A DNA stretch of 64,000 nucleotides, taken from contig CM065316.1 in NCBI GenBank assembly GCA_033032175.1, forward strand, positions 280,115-344,114, written 5' to 3'. The notes beneath the pieces were generated by a model. It saw nothing but the letters and a program-made list of their open reading frames with translations, was not told the origin of the DNA and did not search any database. This document shows, in pieces, positions 31,735 to 44,284 of this stretch (its first letter is position 1; each line of letters starts with the position of its first letter). The position numbers and the translations under genes are program-made. Source of the DNA: Saturnia japonica (lineage: Eukaryota; Arthropoda; Insecta; Lepidoptera; Saturniidae).

Positions 31735-33327
31735 CACTCATCAAAAAAGTCTAAGCAACAAGTACTAATTTAAATTTTAGGATGGTTCTTCACATTATAA
31801 CGTTGTATTTTATTTTTAAAATAAAATCTATAGGGTTCTATGATGTAAAAATAACAGCTGTTGTCTTTATAAGTTCTTTTAATAACAGAAATGAACAATA
31901 TTAGAATATACTGTAGAAACTAAGATACATAAGAAACTAAACTTTTTTCTTACAAAATGAAATTTCTAAAGAAAATGTATTTATTATGAAAGAATAGAAC
32001 AATTTAATACAAAGTATGGGCTCCTCTGCTATTCAGAACTTGTCGGCAACGATTATTCATTGAATTAATGAGACTGTTTATGTCATCTTGCGGTATTCGC
32101 TCCCAATGGAATTGTAGCAAATCCTTCAGCTGTTGGGTTGTTGTCGCTCCTTCCAAGTCCTTCAAAGCACGTCTCTGGAGCATGTCCCATGCGTGCTTGA
32201 TGGGGTTGAGATCTGGCGATTGTGCAGGCCCGGGCAATACATGCATGTTCTCCGTTGTAAATTATTCACTGGTTCGCCGAGCTTTATGTGAACGTGCATT
32301 GTCATGCATTAACCTAAAATCGGAGCCAAAAGTTTGTGCAAATGGGTAGACATAAGGTCTGAGAATATCCTCAATGTAATTTTCAGCATTCATGTTTCCA
32401 TTTACAAAAACGAGCTCAGTTCGCCTGTTCTTCATAATACCCGCCCATAACATAACTGTTGAGCCGCTGTATGGATGAACTTCCTGAACGCACCTGAGCC
32501 TTTCAGTATTTCCGGGCCGACAATACACTCGCACCCTTCTTGTATCAGGCTTAAACCCGAATCGCGACTCATTGGAAAACATAATTTTATCCCATTGTTC
32601 CTGGGTCCATGTTATGCGTTCTCTACACTATTCATATCGACGAGCGCGATTCCCGTGACGTATCGGTGGGCACCTGATTGGGCGTCGAGCTCGTAGGCCG
32701 TACTCATGCAGTCGATTTCGCACAGTTTGAGGACTTACATCAACATCACTTGAAATTTGTAGCCTCAAACTTATCTCTCGAGCGGTTAACATCGGCTGGC
32801 GTCTTGCAGTCAGTTGTATGTACCGGTCTTGCCGAGTGGTTGTACTCCTTTTACGGCCTGGATGCTGTTCAGCGGGTTCTCCTGTATTACTGTAGCGCTG
32901 CCAAAGACGACAAATAACACTTCTATGAATTCCAAAATGTCGAGATACCTGAGATTGATTACTTCCCGCTTGCAACATCCCTACAGCTCTTTGCATTTTA
33001 TCTGCCATCAAATGACGTCGCTTCATGACGTAAAGAATATCTAACAATTCAATTTTGTCGCTAACTTTATTTAAATGGTTGGTAAAATTATAAAATCAAG
33101 ACTAAACGTAGCAATTAAAACGCACTTAAATTCAAACAAATTCGCAGTCATTTGAATTTTATGAAAAAAAACAAAACAAATTTTTTTTTACAACCAGCCA
33201 GTATGTCATCAATAACAAAAAAGTTTACTTACCTACGCACTTTGTTTGAATAATATTTAGAAATTAATTAATATAAATGGAAAAATTTGTAATATCACGC
33301 ATGTTGCTTAGACTTTTTTGATGTGTG
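31735..33327 (-). mobile_element. Tc1-like DNA transposon, full length
   Basis: A 1593-bp element flanked by TA on each side (31733-31734 and 33328-33329). The terminal inverted repeats start CACTCATCAAAAAAGTCTAA at the left and CACACATCAAAAAAGTCTAA at the right read inward. Length and single long transposase frame fit Tc1/Bari-like elements. Confidence 0.92.
32004..33047 (-). pseudogene. Tc1-like transposase, two stops and altered catalytic residues
   Basis: One continuous frame of about 347 codons from 33047 to 32004 with two in-frame stops, ending at 32628 and 32262. N-terminal helix-turn-helix regions include GSNQSQVSRHFGIHRSVICR and the GRKR linker. The catalytic core reads FSNESRF where Tc1 enzymes have FSDESRF, so the first Asp is Asn. 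HDNARSH keeps the second Asp. NPIKHAW stands where the catalytic Glu is expected 34 residues later (NPIE in relatives), so Glu is Lys. It is an inactive copy whose reading frame has no indels. It would cut and paste at TA sites if intact. Confidence 0.9.
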
Positions 33328-35032
33328 TATTATAATATTGAACTTTGCTCCTATTTCACATTTATGTTTTTGATGGGATTATATTATATAATATCATTAC
33401 AATATATTCTTAATAAGTGTAAATAACCTTGTCAGTTAAAGTCGTCTAAATTCGATTAAAGTGTTATATTATTATTGTTTTTGTTGTGAATAACAGAACA
33501 GAAGATAAGGATTAGTTGCAAGGTTATCGCAAGAAACTTAAACCGTACACATAACCTAAGTGTAAGAAGACTAGACTCAGTATTTGTAACAGTCCATTCA
33601 AAATTAATGCTAGTCAATACTTAAATATGTAACAGTGGTGTGCCACCGCCGCGGCAAAATTTAACTTCATAAAATTGTCTTTATGATGAAATAACTTTTG
33701 TTTGTAAGGATTTATTAATATGAAATGTCTAAAAATAATGCTTATACTCTTGCATGCACTTTTTAATTTTCAACAAATTTTTGTCACAAAATACCTTATT
33801 ATGTATAAGAGATAGGCATATGCTATCGCTGATTTTTTTAGATATACTAAGGATCAATATTATTATATATATTATTATTGTACTGTTATTGTGATAATTT
33901 ATTGTATTGTATTATTGTTGTTGTATTTTCGTAACATTAGCGGTTACGCCAGCGCACGCGGTTAAAGCAGTTCGGGAAAACCTCAACTTCCGACTTACGT
34001 GACAAAAATCAATATTTAAGGCTATCTGAGAGTTGTAGTCTAATTTTAAATAGTCTGTACTATTCCTCGAAAGTCTAGCTATCATATTAAAAAAAAATTC
34101 GAATCCGACCGGTAGTTCCAGAGATTAGCGTGTTTAAACAAACAAACAACCAACAAAAAACACTTTTCCGCTTTATTATAATTATTATTTTAGATTTTAT
34201 AGATGGCATATTAAGTTAGCTGTGTAGTTCAAGGTTAGGAATTGCCATGTTTTTCTTGATCCCAAGTCTTAAGATTTATTTTCACACATAAGTGTTGTGT
34301 AACCCGCTTTTAATGTACGCCATATATAAATAACTATGTATATATTGAGTCTTAATGGTTTCTGTCTTACTAGAGCGTTTGTGATTTAATGTACCTTCTA
34401 GACGTGATTAACTGTTTTCGGGAATCCCACGCCTTCCTTTAGTTTTGCTTCTTAACGTTAAAAATGTACCTCGGGTTGTTAACATTAAAGTTACCCTGTT
34501 CTATCGTGCTCGGGAACGTTACGTAAGGTAAGTTAACAAGGTTTCATACAACAGAGTGGTTACTTTTCGATATTACAACAGTGATTTTTAAATCAACTTA
34601 TTCAATTATAAAATAGTTTTATACTGAATATGAATTAATAATTCGTGTATAAATACCGTGAACAGATTATGATTTGATTTTCAAAAATCGTTTTAAAACG
34701 TGTGAATTCATGCTAAATTGTTTGTTGAAATTTTTCAATTTCGTCGTAAACTTAATATCGTTGAAAACTGCAAAGCAAACAAGATGCAGAGGTGTGCTAC
34801 ATACACATAGACACATAAGCAAGCACACGTAAACACACACATGCACACCGAGAGCCTTTTAGATCGTCTCTTCTCAGGCAAAGAGCTGCGCCTACTCAAA
34901 GCGATATAATATCATTCAGCTTATGAATTTAATCAACTATGCATAATAATAATATATATTTTTATTTATTTCAGATTTACATCCAATAATGTTAGTTAAC
35001 TTAGCCTATGCTAGTAAAGACAAAAACACATT
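33328..35032. other. Intergenic DNA with a dispersed repeat end
   Basis: No gene. 33990-34195 contains TTCGAATCCGACCGGTAGTT and GAGATTAGCGTGTTTAAACA followed by CAAA repeats, shared in part with 17020-17075. The rest is unrecognised. Confidence 0.4.
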
Positions 35033-35690
35033 TTACAAATATTTACTGAAGTACTGATAGTAGGCTTTGTATAGCAATATTTTTACGCTTGGTGTACAAT
35101 GGGCAAACCTGCGAACCAGCATATTACCTCTCACCGACAACGCCCTGCGCTTTCTCTCTATGTCTCTGCCATCTTTCATATTATCCGTAACGTAGTGCCC
35201 GAGATATTTAAACTGCGAAACTCTTACCAAACTGGTGCCGCTAAGACTCACAGATAAGTTACAGGTAATAGCGTTTCCGCGAGGATTTAATATCATATAT
35301 TTACTCTTATTAACATTATATTCAAGGCCAAACATATTAGCGTAAACTTCACATGTTTTCAGTAATTTCCTGAGACCACTGATCGAAGGACTTAAAATCA
35401 CCATGTCGTCAGCATAACTTATATTATTAACACATACTCCATCGATATAGCAACCAACATGCATGCTACCAAGTTTCACGATCAACTAATTTATGTACAG
35501 ATTAAATAAGCTAGGTGATGTTAGGCCCCCCTGTCTTACCCCACATTCAAGCTTATATGCTTCAGAAAGAGTTCCAGCCCATCTGACTGATGAAATTTCA
35601 TTCGGTATTCCTGTGCTCCGTAATTTTTGCCACAAAGCTTGATATTTGATCATATCAAAAGCATAATATGAGGTTTTGATTTTTGCGATA
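35033..35690 (-). pseudogene. Non-LTR reverse transcriptase fragment
   Basis: Readable on minus from about 35690: FDMIKYQALWQKLRSTGIPN, an apparent small deletion, then CGVRQGGLTSPSLFNLYIN, a TAG stop at about 35486, and a 150-codon frame with SYADDMVILSPS (catalytic YADD), GLEYNVNKSKYM and FKYLGHYVTD. It is a RT palm and thumb piece of a LINE. No endonuclease, UTR or tail was seen. The clade is not assigned. Confidence 0.85.
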
Positions 35691-36025
35691 TTTCACTAAG
35701 TATACTTTTTACTAAGTTTAAGTTATAAGTTAATACTTCATTAGCAATACATCTAAAATATACGTTATAATTGTGTTAAACGAAGAGTTTTTTTATTCCA
35801 TAAATATTATCCGGGAAAATTACTACATTATTTATTAATAGTTGTAAGTAATCTAAGTATGTGCAGGTAGACAGGGTTCAAATACGAACATTGTTAGATT
35901 ATTATGTTAGAAAATTTGATCGATTTCTGGCCACTTAACTAAATCAGTTCTCAATCTCAAAATATTGTTATGAAGTTTAAATAACAAAACCTTTTTTTAA
36001 ATACATAAATGCAATATATATAATT

Positions 36026-36027
<2 letters not shown>

Positions 36028-36090
<63 letters not shown>
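36028..36090. repeat. (CA)n microsatellite
   Basis: About 31 uninterrupted CA units. The Cys-Val-rich ORF on minus across it is an artefact. Confidence 0.97.
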
Positions 36091-36091
<1 letters not shown>

Positions 36092-36337
36092 TCACGAATA
36101 CACAAACATATAATAAATGCACACTCGCTCACTGACACATATAGTAGGTACACCACTATAATATAATAATCAATTATAAATATGTGTTTATATTCTTTTT
36201 TTCTAGAATCTATTGTTAGTATTAGTATTAATAGCATTATTATTATTATTTCGTTTTTCCTTTTATTATTATTTTAGTGTTTCTCTCTTTTTTTGTATCA
36301 ACACAACTTGTTAGTTACGGGAACGACAACCATAATA

Positions 36338-37011
36338 CAGTGTAAACTCTTTATAACGAAACTCAAGGGACTGAGCATGTTTTGTCGTTATAGAGAGTTA
36401 TCGTTATATGGAGTGAACAAAAAACAACCAAATTAAACAAGAATTTTTAATATGTATGTCTTAGATAATAAATGCTTATAAATTATTGTTTACACATATA
36501 GTCTGATAACTTTGTCTGACGTTTTTTGCTATGCCACTACTTATTTTGTATTATTTTATGTATTCTATTCATATCTTCTTCTATCAAACTTTTTCATCAA
36601 CACTAATCGCTTTCCGTTTACTGGCCATGTCAACAGTTTCAAAGTAGGTTTACGACTGATAATACGATAGGTACCCAGTATGCTTGGTCGAAGACCATCA
36701 CATCCGAGAAAACAATGCGTCATACTGCACGTGTTCAAGGCAATTAAGGATAACAAAAGCTAGACCGACCTCGGATGTTTCGGAGCTTCAAAGTCTTTTG
36801 TTACCTGATAACATAACATAAACAATAATACCGATAATAAATATTTACTGTCTAAAAATATGAACACATTTCTTCGTAATAGAGAATGGTGTATCGCTAT
36901 AAAGAGTGTTTCAATATGTGGGTTTTAACGCAAACCAACCAAGTTGGGCTCACTTCCACGTTATAGGGAGTTTATCGGTATAAAGGATAACGTTATAAAG
37001 AGTTTACATTG
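36338..37011. mobile_element. pogo/Tigger-like MITE
   Basis: Terminal inverted repeats CAGTGTAAACTCTTTATAACG at the left and CAATGTAAACTCTTTATAACG on the opposite strand at the right. TA precedes the left end; the right flank is AA. Sub-terminal motifs (GTTATAGAGAG, CTATAAAGAGTG, GTTATAGGGAG) repeat inside. At 36628 on minus a short frame reads MASKRKAISVDEKV and stops, matching the usual start of Tigger/CENP-B-type transposases. The rest of the transposase is deleted. Confidence 0.82.
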
Positions 37012-40000
37012 AATATCTATTTTGGAGGCAAACCGACTGCCAAGATACAGGGAACCCTAGTTTGGGAGTCAGGAGCTCATAAAAGTGCTATGTTATGTTT
37101 TTTGTTTTGTTTTTGTAAATGTAAAATCAGTTGTACTTTGCATAAATAAATTAAATTACTTAACACAACCAGAGGTGGCCATTTTAGATATAATAATTTT
37201 TTCAATAAATACTTAAGTTTATAAATAGGTAACACGTAATGCAATATAGGTGACTATTTACACACTAGCTCAAACCACTCATAGCAATAAACATAATATT
37301 TATAGCGGTTAAGCAATGAGAGTGTTATGTGACATACATAGGGAAATTATGTAATAAAATGAGTTAACAAAAATAATAATGATGTTAGTGTATATAGCAG
37401 ATAGCGTGGATTACGACATAGACCCGTATGAGGGTGAGCCAGTTCGGTGTAATATCCGGGCGCAGTTGGGCTGAACGGCTGAACGGCTGGAGCTAGAGCA
37501 GACGCTGCTCAGAAGCCAGAAGCCGACGATTAAACGCGTCAGATAATTGCTGCTTTTAAACCGCCAGCCTATTACATTCTTCGCATTCTCACTTAAATTG
37601 TTCTATGTACGAGCTATTTTGTACAAACATAACTGGTTAAACCAAAATTGTTGTTTAATGACTTTGATATGTTTTGTCACATTTCGGGATCATCCAATTG
37701 CCAAAAGTCTTGCAGCACGGCATAACAGCGGCGAATGTCGATTAATTTGGTATTGTACTCTGTTTAGTACAATTTATTTTTTCTTGTTTTTATTTTTTGA
37801 TAGCTGTGCCACACCGTTTCACTCGTGTTAATTTTATACGACAAACATCGCCAATGCACCCGTGTAGACAATTTTTTATACTTTGTATAAAACTATCAAC
37901 TTTTTTAAGAGGAATAAATTAATTATTCAAATTATAATATAGCCTATAAATTATAATATAATACTTTCTGATGCTGTAGCTTTATAATGGGAAAGATTTT
38001 TTAAAATCGGTCGAGTAGTTTTGAGTTTATCCATTATAAATAAAAAAAAAAACTAACAAAAAATCAAATCTTTCCTCTTTATAATATTGGTATAGATATT
38101 TGAATCTCCTAATTATTCTAATAAACAACAAATATGATGTCACCTCAAGGAATTGTAGGGACCGGTAGCAAGGGTAGACCACTGCAACAAGAAGTATGTT
38201 GGGAATGTCAAATAGTATTCCGTAGCTTAAAGAGTACTTTGATCCTTCTTTATTTATACCACCATGTAATAGAAATGAGAAAACCATTCCAGATAATCCA
38301 TTTCAGGAATTTTGAGACCCTATTTTTTACTATTGTATTTTTATAACATTTGTGAATACCTTCTTTTGAAAAGCTGCAATATCACTGTTGGGTAAAAATA
38401 TTTAACAATGTCTCTAAACGTATTTTAGTATTGTTAAATCCTTAATTTCACGTACTACATTATAAAATAGTGTATTTGTAGTAAAACCAACCGGAAAAGC
38501 GATATAGCTTCTCTAAAACATTCAATTAGGCATCCCCAGCGGGCGGGCCGTTCACAGACCAACTGAACCGTTAACTCGCTCGCACAAACCCACAAAGAAA
38601 TATTTAAGTAACCGATATTGCAATGTGCCAACTTGCTTTCTCTTCAGATATCGCCGTCTTATGGGTAAGTCTTACTTACATCTGGAAACAGGATTCTGAC
38701 GTTTATTTTTTTCTCGTCAAAGCACTTTTGTATAATACAAAAATTAAAGAAGTTTGCAAATTCTTACATTTGCCGTACCGTGTAGGTGTGGAATAATCTC
38801 TCAGAAAACGTGATTCCTATTTCCTCTGACATTGGATTCATTAAAAAAGGCGCGAAATTTTTTTATTTATGCCACAGATGGCCACTGCTATTTATGGCCT
38901 ATACCCCTAGTATAAATTTTTTTTCTAAGTATATAAATTGTATAACAATTTCAACATTTCTAATTAGCAGTAATTAACCTAAAATATTGTCTTCATAACG
39001 TCAATTATGAGCAAATACATTAGTCGATTAGATCTGATGTTGCCAGTGAAGTAAAGAAGGAAAGAAAATATTAATGTAAATAATATATAGTCATAAAGCA
39101 AAAAGTATATTAAATCTATGGTCATAATATAGTATAATAAATGACTTCAGCGCTGATTTTCATTTAAGTAAATTTCAAATAGACAGAAGCTTTAACTGAT
39201 ATAGTTAAATCTCGTGTACAAAATCTGGTATATTGGTAACTAATATTTTTACCTATTACTAACTCCTTTACCTACGAATTAAAAAAAAAACAATATTTGA
39301 ATTTCAGTCAATTAACTCTGAGGAACAATATTAATATGTTGTTCTTTTTTAGTTTCTATTTCTTAAATTATTATTTCTATCATATTACATATCTTATTTA
39401 TATTAAATTTTTTTTATTTAATGTTCATTATTTAATATATATATTTAAATTTATTATTTGAGTATATTGTTTGAATACGTCGCGTCGTTTTCACCTTTAA
39501 CTATAACAGCATTTTAGTTTTACATTATGAGTAGGTTTTATTTACAACGTATAGTGTTATGTTAGTGAGCCAAAATAAATATGTCTGAATAGCAAAAAGT
39601 TAAAGGCTTTTACTAGCAGATTCTAAGAGCTATCAATTGTAATGATGATGATTCTAAATAGTACAATGTAATTGTAAATAATAAAATAAAATAAAAACCG
39701 TATGCGTTGAGATAATTTGCATTTACAATTAGCCGCGAATATGTCGTGTTTGTTGCGGGAACTAAAAGCCATCTTATCGCGAGACGTCTTAGAACTTTAC
39801 GGTCTGAAAATGCAGATGCTTCTTCAGATGAACATGCCGTCGCATACATAATGACTTGTGGATATAATAAGCACATGTGTAATTATCTGAGGCTGTTTCA
39901 AAATGCTTTACGTAAAGGCAAACTTCGCTGAGAAACTAGGGCTGAGGAGTCTCTGCTTACTTACAATTTTGGATACAGTGTTGGATCGAATGTTTATTCT

Positions 40001-43000
40001 ATCTGGTAGTATGTTTTGAATCATTGTACAAGGCCGGTTTACAAGTCTCCGAACGTATTATATTTTTGTAATATCGATAATTTTCAATGTATCATTTTGA
40101 GCGAATGAAAATCTTGAAGAGTAGTTTGTTTATTATGCATTCTTCTCTACCGTACCTTTTTGTTCATAATTTCATGTTTTCGTGAATGTTTTTCATTGTT
40201 ACGAAAAATGTTACTTGGTTAATGGAATTGTTGCTTGGTTCATTATTTTCAGCGTAAGTTAAATTCATGAATATAAAATGGAGGAAGTGGGCGTTTCACT
40301 TAACAGTAAGCCCGTGTCACAAGAACCATGACCTTTCATCTTTAGTTTGTAGAACATTTTAATTTATGACTAATTAGATATATTCACGTCTTAAATGCAA
40401 ATATGCTTCAATTTCGAATTCTTGAAATTAGACACATTCTAGTGTTATTATCAATCACATGGACAACGACCAATTTAAAAAAAGAAAATTTTAAAAGCAA
40501 CCTACAGCATCTCACTTCTCAACAATAACTCAAAGGAAACTTGACGAATATTCAAAATATTTAGCGCTCAAAGTGTGAGCGCATCTCAATGACGCAGTGC
40601 CGTAGTATATTTTGTACAAGCTAGAAATATACGAACAAGAATAAAAACAAAATTGAACAAGAGCGGCAAAAAATATCGTTAAAGGTTTGGTGTTGAGTAA
40701 AGAATCCATCAAAACTGTTCACCGCAATCCATAATTCACGTTCCCGTATCGGCTGTCATTTGAAAAGCGGTTATTTTAAATAACGTCCGTGTTGCGGTGA
40801 TATGTCAATCAGTCGAGGAGGTAACAGAACGCCGCGCCGCGTAGCGCGCTTACAATATTTCGGGGTTGATGTAGCTCACAAAAAACCGACTATTTTCTGA
40901 ACTCACACGAACTTGAATTATTTAATTTAGTTTACTTTACTTCTTATTATATATTAGTATGCTATATTAATCATTTATTATGTTTCTCAAAGGTATTTGT
41001 CGTGATAATGCTTCAGTGAAGGTCCAGTGAATAGGAAATATTCTATTAAAACTACATTCGTCATGAAATATGCTATACAATCAAGGTTTATTCTTTCTGA
41101 AAGAAAGGATGAGTTATATTGCCGCGCAAATTTACGAGTATCGGGGATTTTATCAGTTTTTATCACTAGAGTATACACGACTAGGATATTTCTCAAGAAT
41201 TCAGTTTTAAGCGCGATGTTTGCCTTCACCGTTACCTGAAGCTGTTCTATTTAAACTTGAGTGAGCAAATGTACGTGAATTTAAATAAACATGCAAAACT
41301 TATTTACTTAGTAATAGGAAGTTAATAAGATATGTTGGTTTTTACTACGATATTTATTTATTTATTTTATTGGATACTTCAACAACATTACACATTGTTA
41401 TTATAATTATGTATATGTAGTATACCTGATGCGTATGTTAACTTTGGGAGTATAAATCATTTCCCATAGCCTCGTACATACATTGAAATATATTAATCGA
41501 CACAAAGCATACTTTAAATTAAATTAAAATAGTAATAATTAACAGGTACAAGACAAAATATCTTATTATATGAAGTGAGCAATTTTTGTATATATAGGTA
41601 ATTAGGTTTCTCGGAAACGGCTCCAAGAGTTTGGAAGAAAATTTGTATTTAGGTAATGTTTTACATTCCAAGTATACCTAGACGGGTGTTTTTTTTTCTG
41701 TAAGACACTGAGCTCTGCTCGGTCGCTGAGACACTTATTATAATTTGACAAAAGAAAATTGAAAGAAAAAAATCCTAATATTTTAAAACTAATATAAATA
41801 AAATTATATTTGGACTACACTTAAATAGAATTAATGAGAACAACAAAAAGTTAATGAAATTAAAACAAATATATAAAATAAAACGATATATTTCAAGCAT
41901 GTAATAAGAAAATGGATATAAAGTAAATTGTCAGGCAAAACCATAAACATAATACAGCTGCAATCAACATTTAAAATGAATATGTTTGAAAACTTGTACT
42001 CTCCCATCGAAAAGATGATTTATTCGTCCAAGTGGATTCGACAAACATGAGTGGGTGTAAGGCAACACATAGCTGTAGTAAGTCCTGAACAGTACGTATG
42101 AGACAAACATCCTGAACAAACTGTCCTCAGAAAGCGAAACGACCCGCCGGACCCGCAGGACCCGCAGGACCCGCAGGACACGTTTACATTCTGTGGATTA
42201 CTTGGGGCTTTTGTTTTAAAACGTTAAACAAACTGTACTTAATGCCAATAGAGATTACCTAATATTAATGTTTTAGATTCGGATGTGAATCTTGTACTGT
42301 GGAAAATGTACTTAAGTAATAACTATTAAAAGAAATTTTCTCAAACATCCATTAAAATATTATCATTCTTTTCGAAAAAAAGAACACGAGAAGTATTAAA
42401 TTTACGGACATGCCAAAAATGATAAAAGAAATCCGATCAAAGAGTATTTAATAGCCCCAACACGCCCTTTCATACAACATTTCTAGAGAGTTGTAATGTT
42501 CCAAATTCAAAAAACGCTCCTGCAATTGATTTGATTTTCTTTGTCCGTAAATTTGATACTTCGCGTTTTCGTTCTTCGAAAACAATGACAGTATTTCCAT
42601 GCATTTTTGAGAAAAGCACTATATATGCCTCGGCGGAAATGGCAATTGCCTGTCTCGTTTTAGTGAAGTCCTCGCCTACGGTTCGGCCTTCAAACTCATA
42701 CTCGACCTGCAATTGCCTATTTCACGGGCTTTGCATAAAAGTAATATCAATTTAATTTAATATGTCCTTATGTAAAATACTTAAAATTTTGTAAGCAAAG
42801 TATACTATAAGTAAAGATAATGTAAAAAAACAACTTGAGAGCCAGTGCTTAGCTTTTACGTATTTCTATACCAAACACAAAATTATAAATTGATATTTTT
42901 CACTATCGATATAACCTCTCACGTATATCAATATGGTATACCGACCTCTCACTAAAAACCAAATTGCTATAATATTACTTGAAGAAAAAACAAGACTTTC

Positions 43001-43020
43001 ATGATAAAGATATATTATTA
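37012..43020. other. Intergenic DNA, 6 kb
   Basis: No supported gene. 41590-41700 and 54540-54640 share TTCTCGGAAAC(G/A)GCTCCAA and GGTAATGTTTTACATTC-like text, a dispersed repeat. ORFs at 39746 (+) and 42470-42712 (-) are open for 61 and 80 codons, with no recognisable motif; the second has a protein-like composition but no supporting homology or signals. Confidence 0.35.
42141..42182. repeat. Minisatellite, unit GGACCCGCA
   Basis: Four to five 9-bp units, nearly perfect. Confidence 0.8.
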
Positions 43021-44284
43021 TTTGGTCCTTACATATGAAATTAGCGTTTTGTCGTGCTGACCACTTTGATCTTAAATAATATAATAAGGTAACTAGTACT
43101 AGTTCTTTGGTTAAGAATTCCAAATTCAAATTTATAAATTAATTTAGCTGGTACATTTGAGTTTGGAAAACAGTCATTCATTTGTTTTTCCTCATTATTT
43201 TTATCTTTGGCGTCGCTTATTACCGCACAATGGAAAACATGAAATATCGGTATATTTACGAGTACGACTTCTACCGTGGCACCAGTGCTGCAGAAACAGC
43301 TCGAAGAATTAATGATATTTACGGCGCTGGTGTCGCAAAAGAAAGCACGGTACGTTTTTAGTTTCAAAGTTTTCGTTCTGGAAATTTCGACCATCAGAAC
43401 CAACCCTGTGGACGGCCGGAGACCAAAGTGGAAAATGAAGTATTAAAGGCTATTGTGGAAGTGGATCCATCACAAAGCACTTCAGAGATAGCTGCAGACT
43501 TCGGGGTAAGTGATAAAACTTGAACGATGGGTACCTCATGAATTGAGTGATTCGAACTTGCAAACACGCGTCGACTGCTGTGTTACTTTGCTCAACCGAC
43601 ACAATAATGAAAGGATTTTAATTCGAATTATTACTTGTGATGAAAAGTGGATGCTGTACGATAATGGAAAGCACTCGTCGCAATGGCTGAATCTCGGAGA
43701 CCCAGCCAAATCTTGCCCTAAACGAAAATTGACTCCGAAAAATTTACTTGTGAGTGTTTGGTAGACTAGCGCCTGTGTCGTTCACTACAGCTTTCTAAAA
43801 TCTAGCTAAATGATTACGGCAGATATCTATTGTCAGCAACTGCAAACTATGAAGGAAGAACTAGCTGCTAAACAACTGAGATTGGTCAATCGCTCTAGGC
43901 CACTGCTGCTTCACGACAACACAAGACCACACAGTGTACAACTAATAACCACTAAGTTAGATGAGTTACAATTAGAACGTCTGCGACATCCACCGTACTC
44001 CCTGGACCTTGCTCCAACAGATTACTATTTTTTTCCGGAATTTAGACAACTTCTTACAAGGAAAAAATTCAACTCCGATGCGGCTGTCCAAACCGCCTTC
44101 AAAGAGTTTATTGATTCTCGTCCTCTTGGTTTTTTTTAGTAAAGGGATCAACGAACTACCTATGGGATGGCAAAAGTGCATAGATAACAATGGTGCATAC
44201 TTTGAATAATGAAATATATTTTACAAAAAAATAATTGACTTTATATTCCTCCCGTAGAAAACGCCAATTTCATATGTAAGTGTT
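43021..44284 (+). mobile_element. mariner (cecropia-type), inactive
   Basis: Left end TTTGGTCCTTACATATGAAA and right end, read inward, CTTACATATGAAATTGGCG; these match the known cecropia-type terminal repeat pattern (TTAGGTCCTTACATATGAAA). The outermost right bases have decayed. Length of about 1.26 kb is that of a complete mariner. Confidence 0.88.
43230..44139 (+). pseudogene. Mariner transposase, multiple stops and a frameshift
   Basis: Starts MENMKYRYIYEYDFYRGTSA with the paired helix-turn-helix region. A TAG stands in place of the Trp of VRFWFQ, and after GVSDKT the frame is lost by a deletion. It resumes from 43510 with VPHELSDSNLQTR and TCDEKW (first Asp), has stops near 43762 and 43807, then HDNTRPH (second Asp) and SLDLAPTDY with the third Asp exactly 34 residues on (DD34D). 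All three catalytic acids survive but the frame is broken. Confidence 0.9.

Noticed and set aside
35977..36237. Cys-Val repeat ORF on minus
   Set aside because: Produced by the (CA)n microsatellite.
42470..42712. 80-codon minus ORF with ordinary amino-acid composition
   Set aside because: No recognised motif, start context, intron or neighbour supports it; kept only as a mention in the gap entry.
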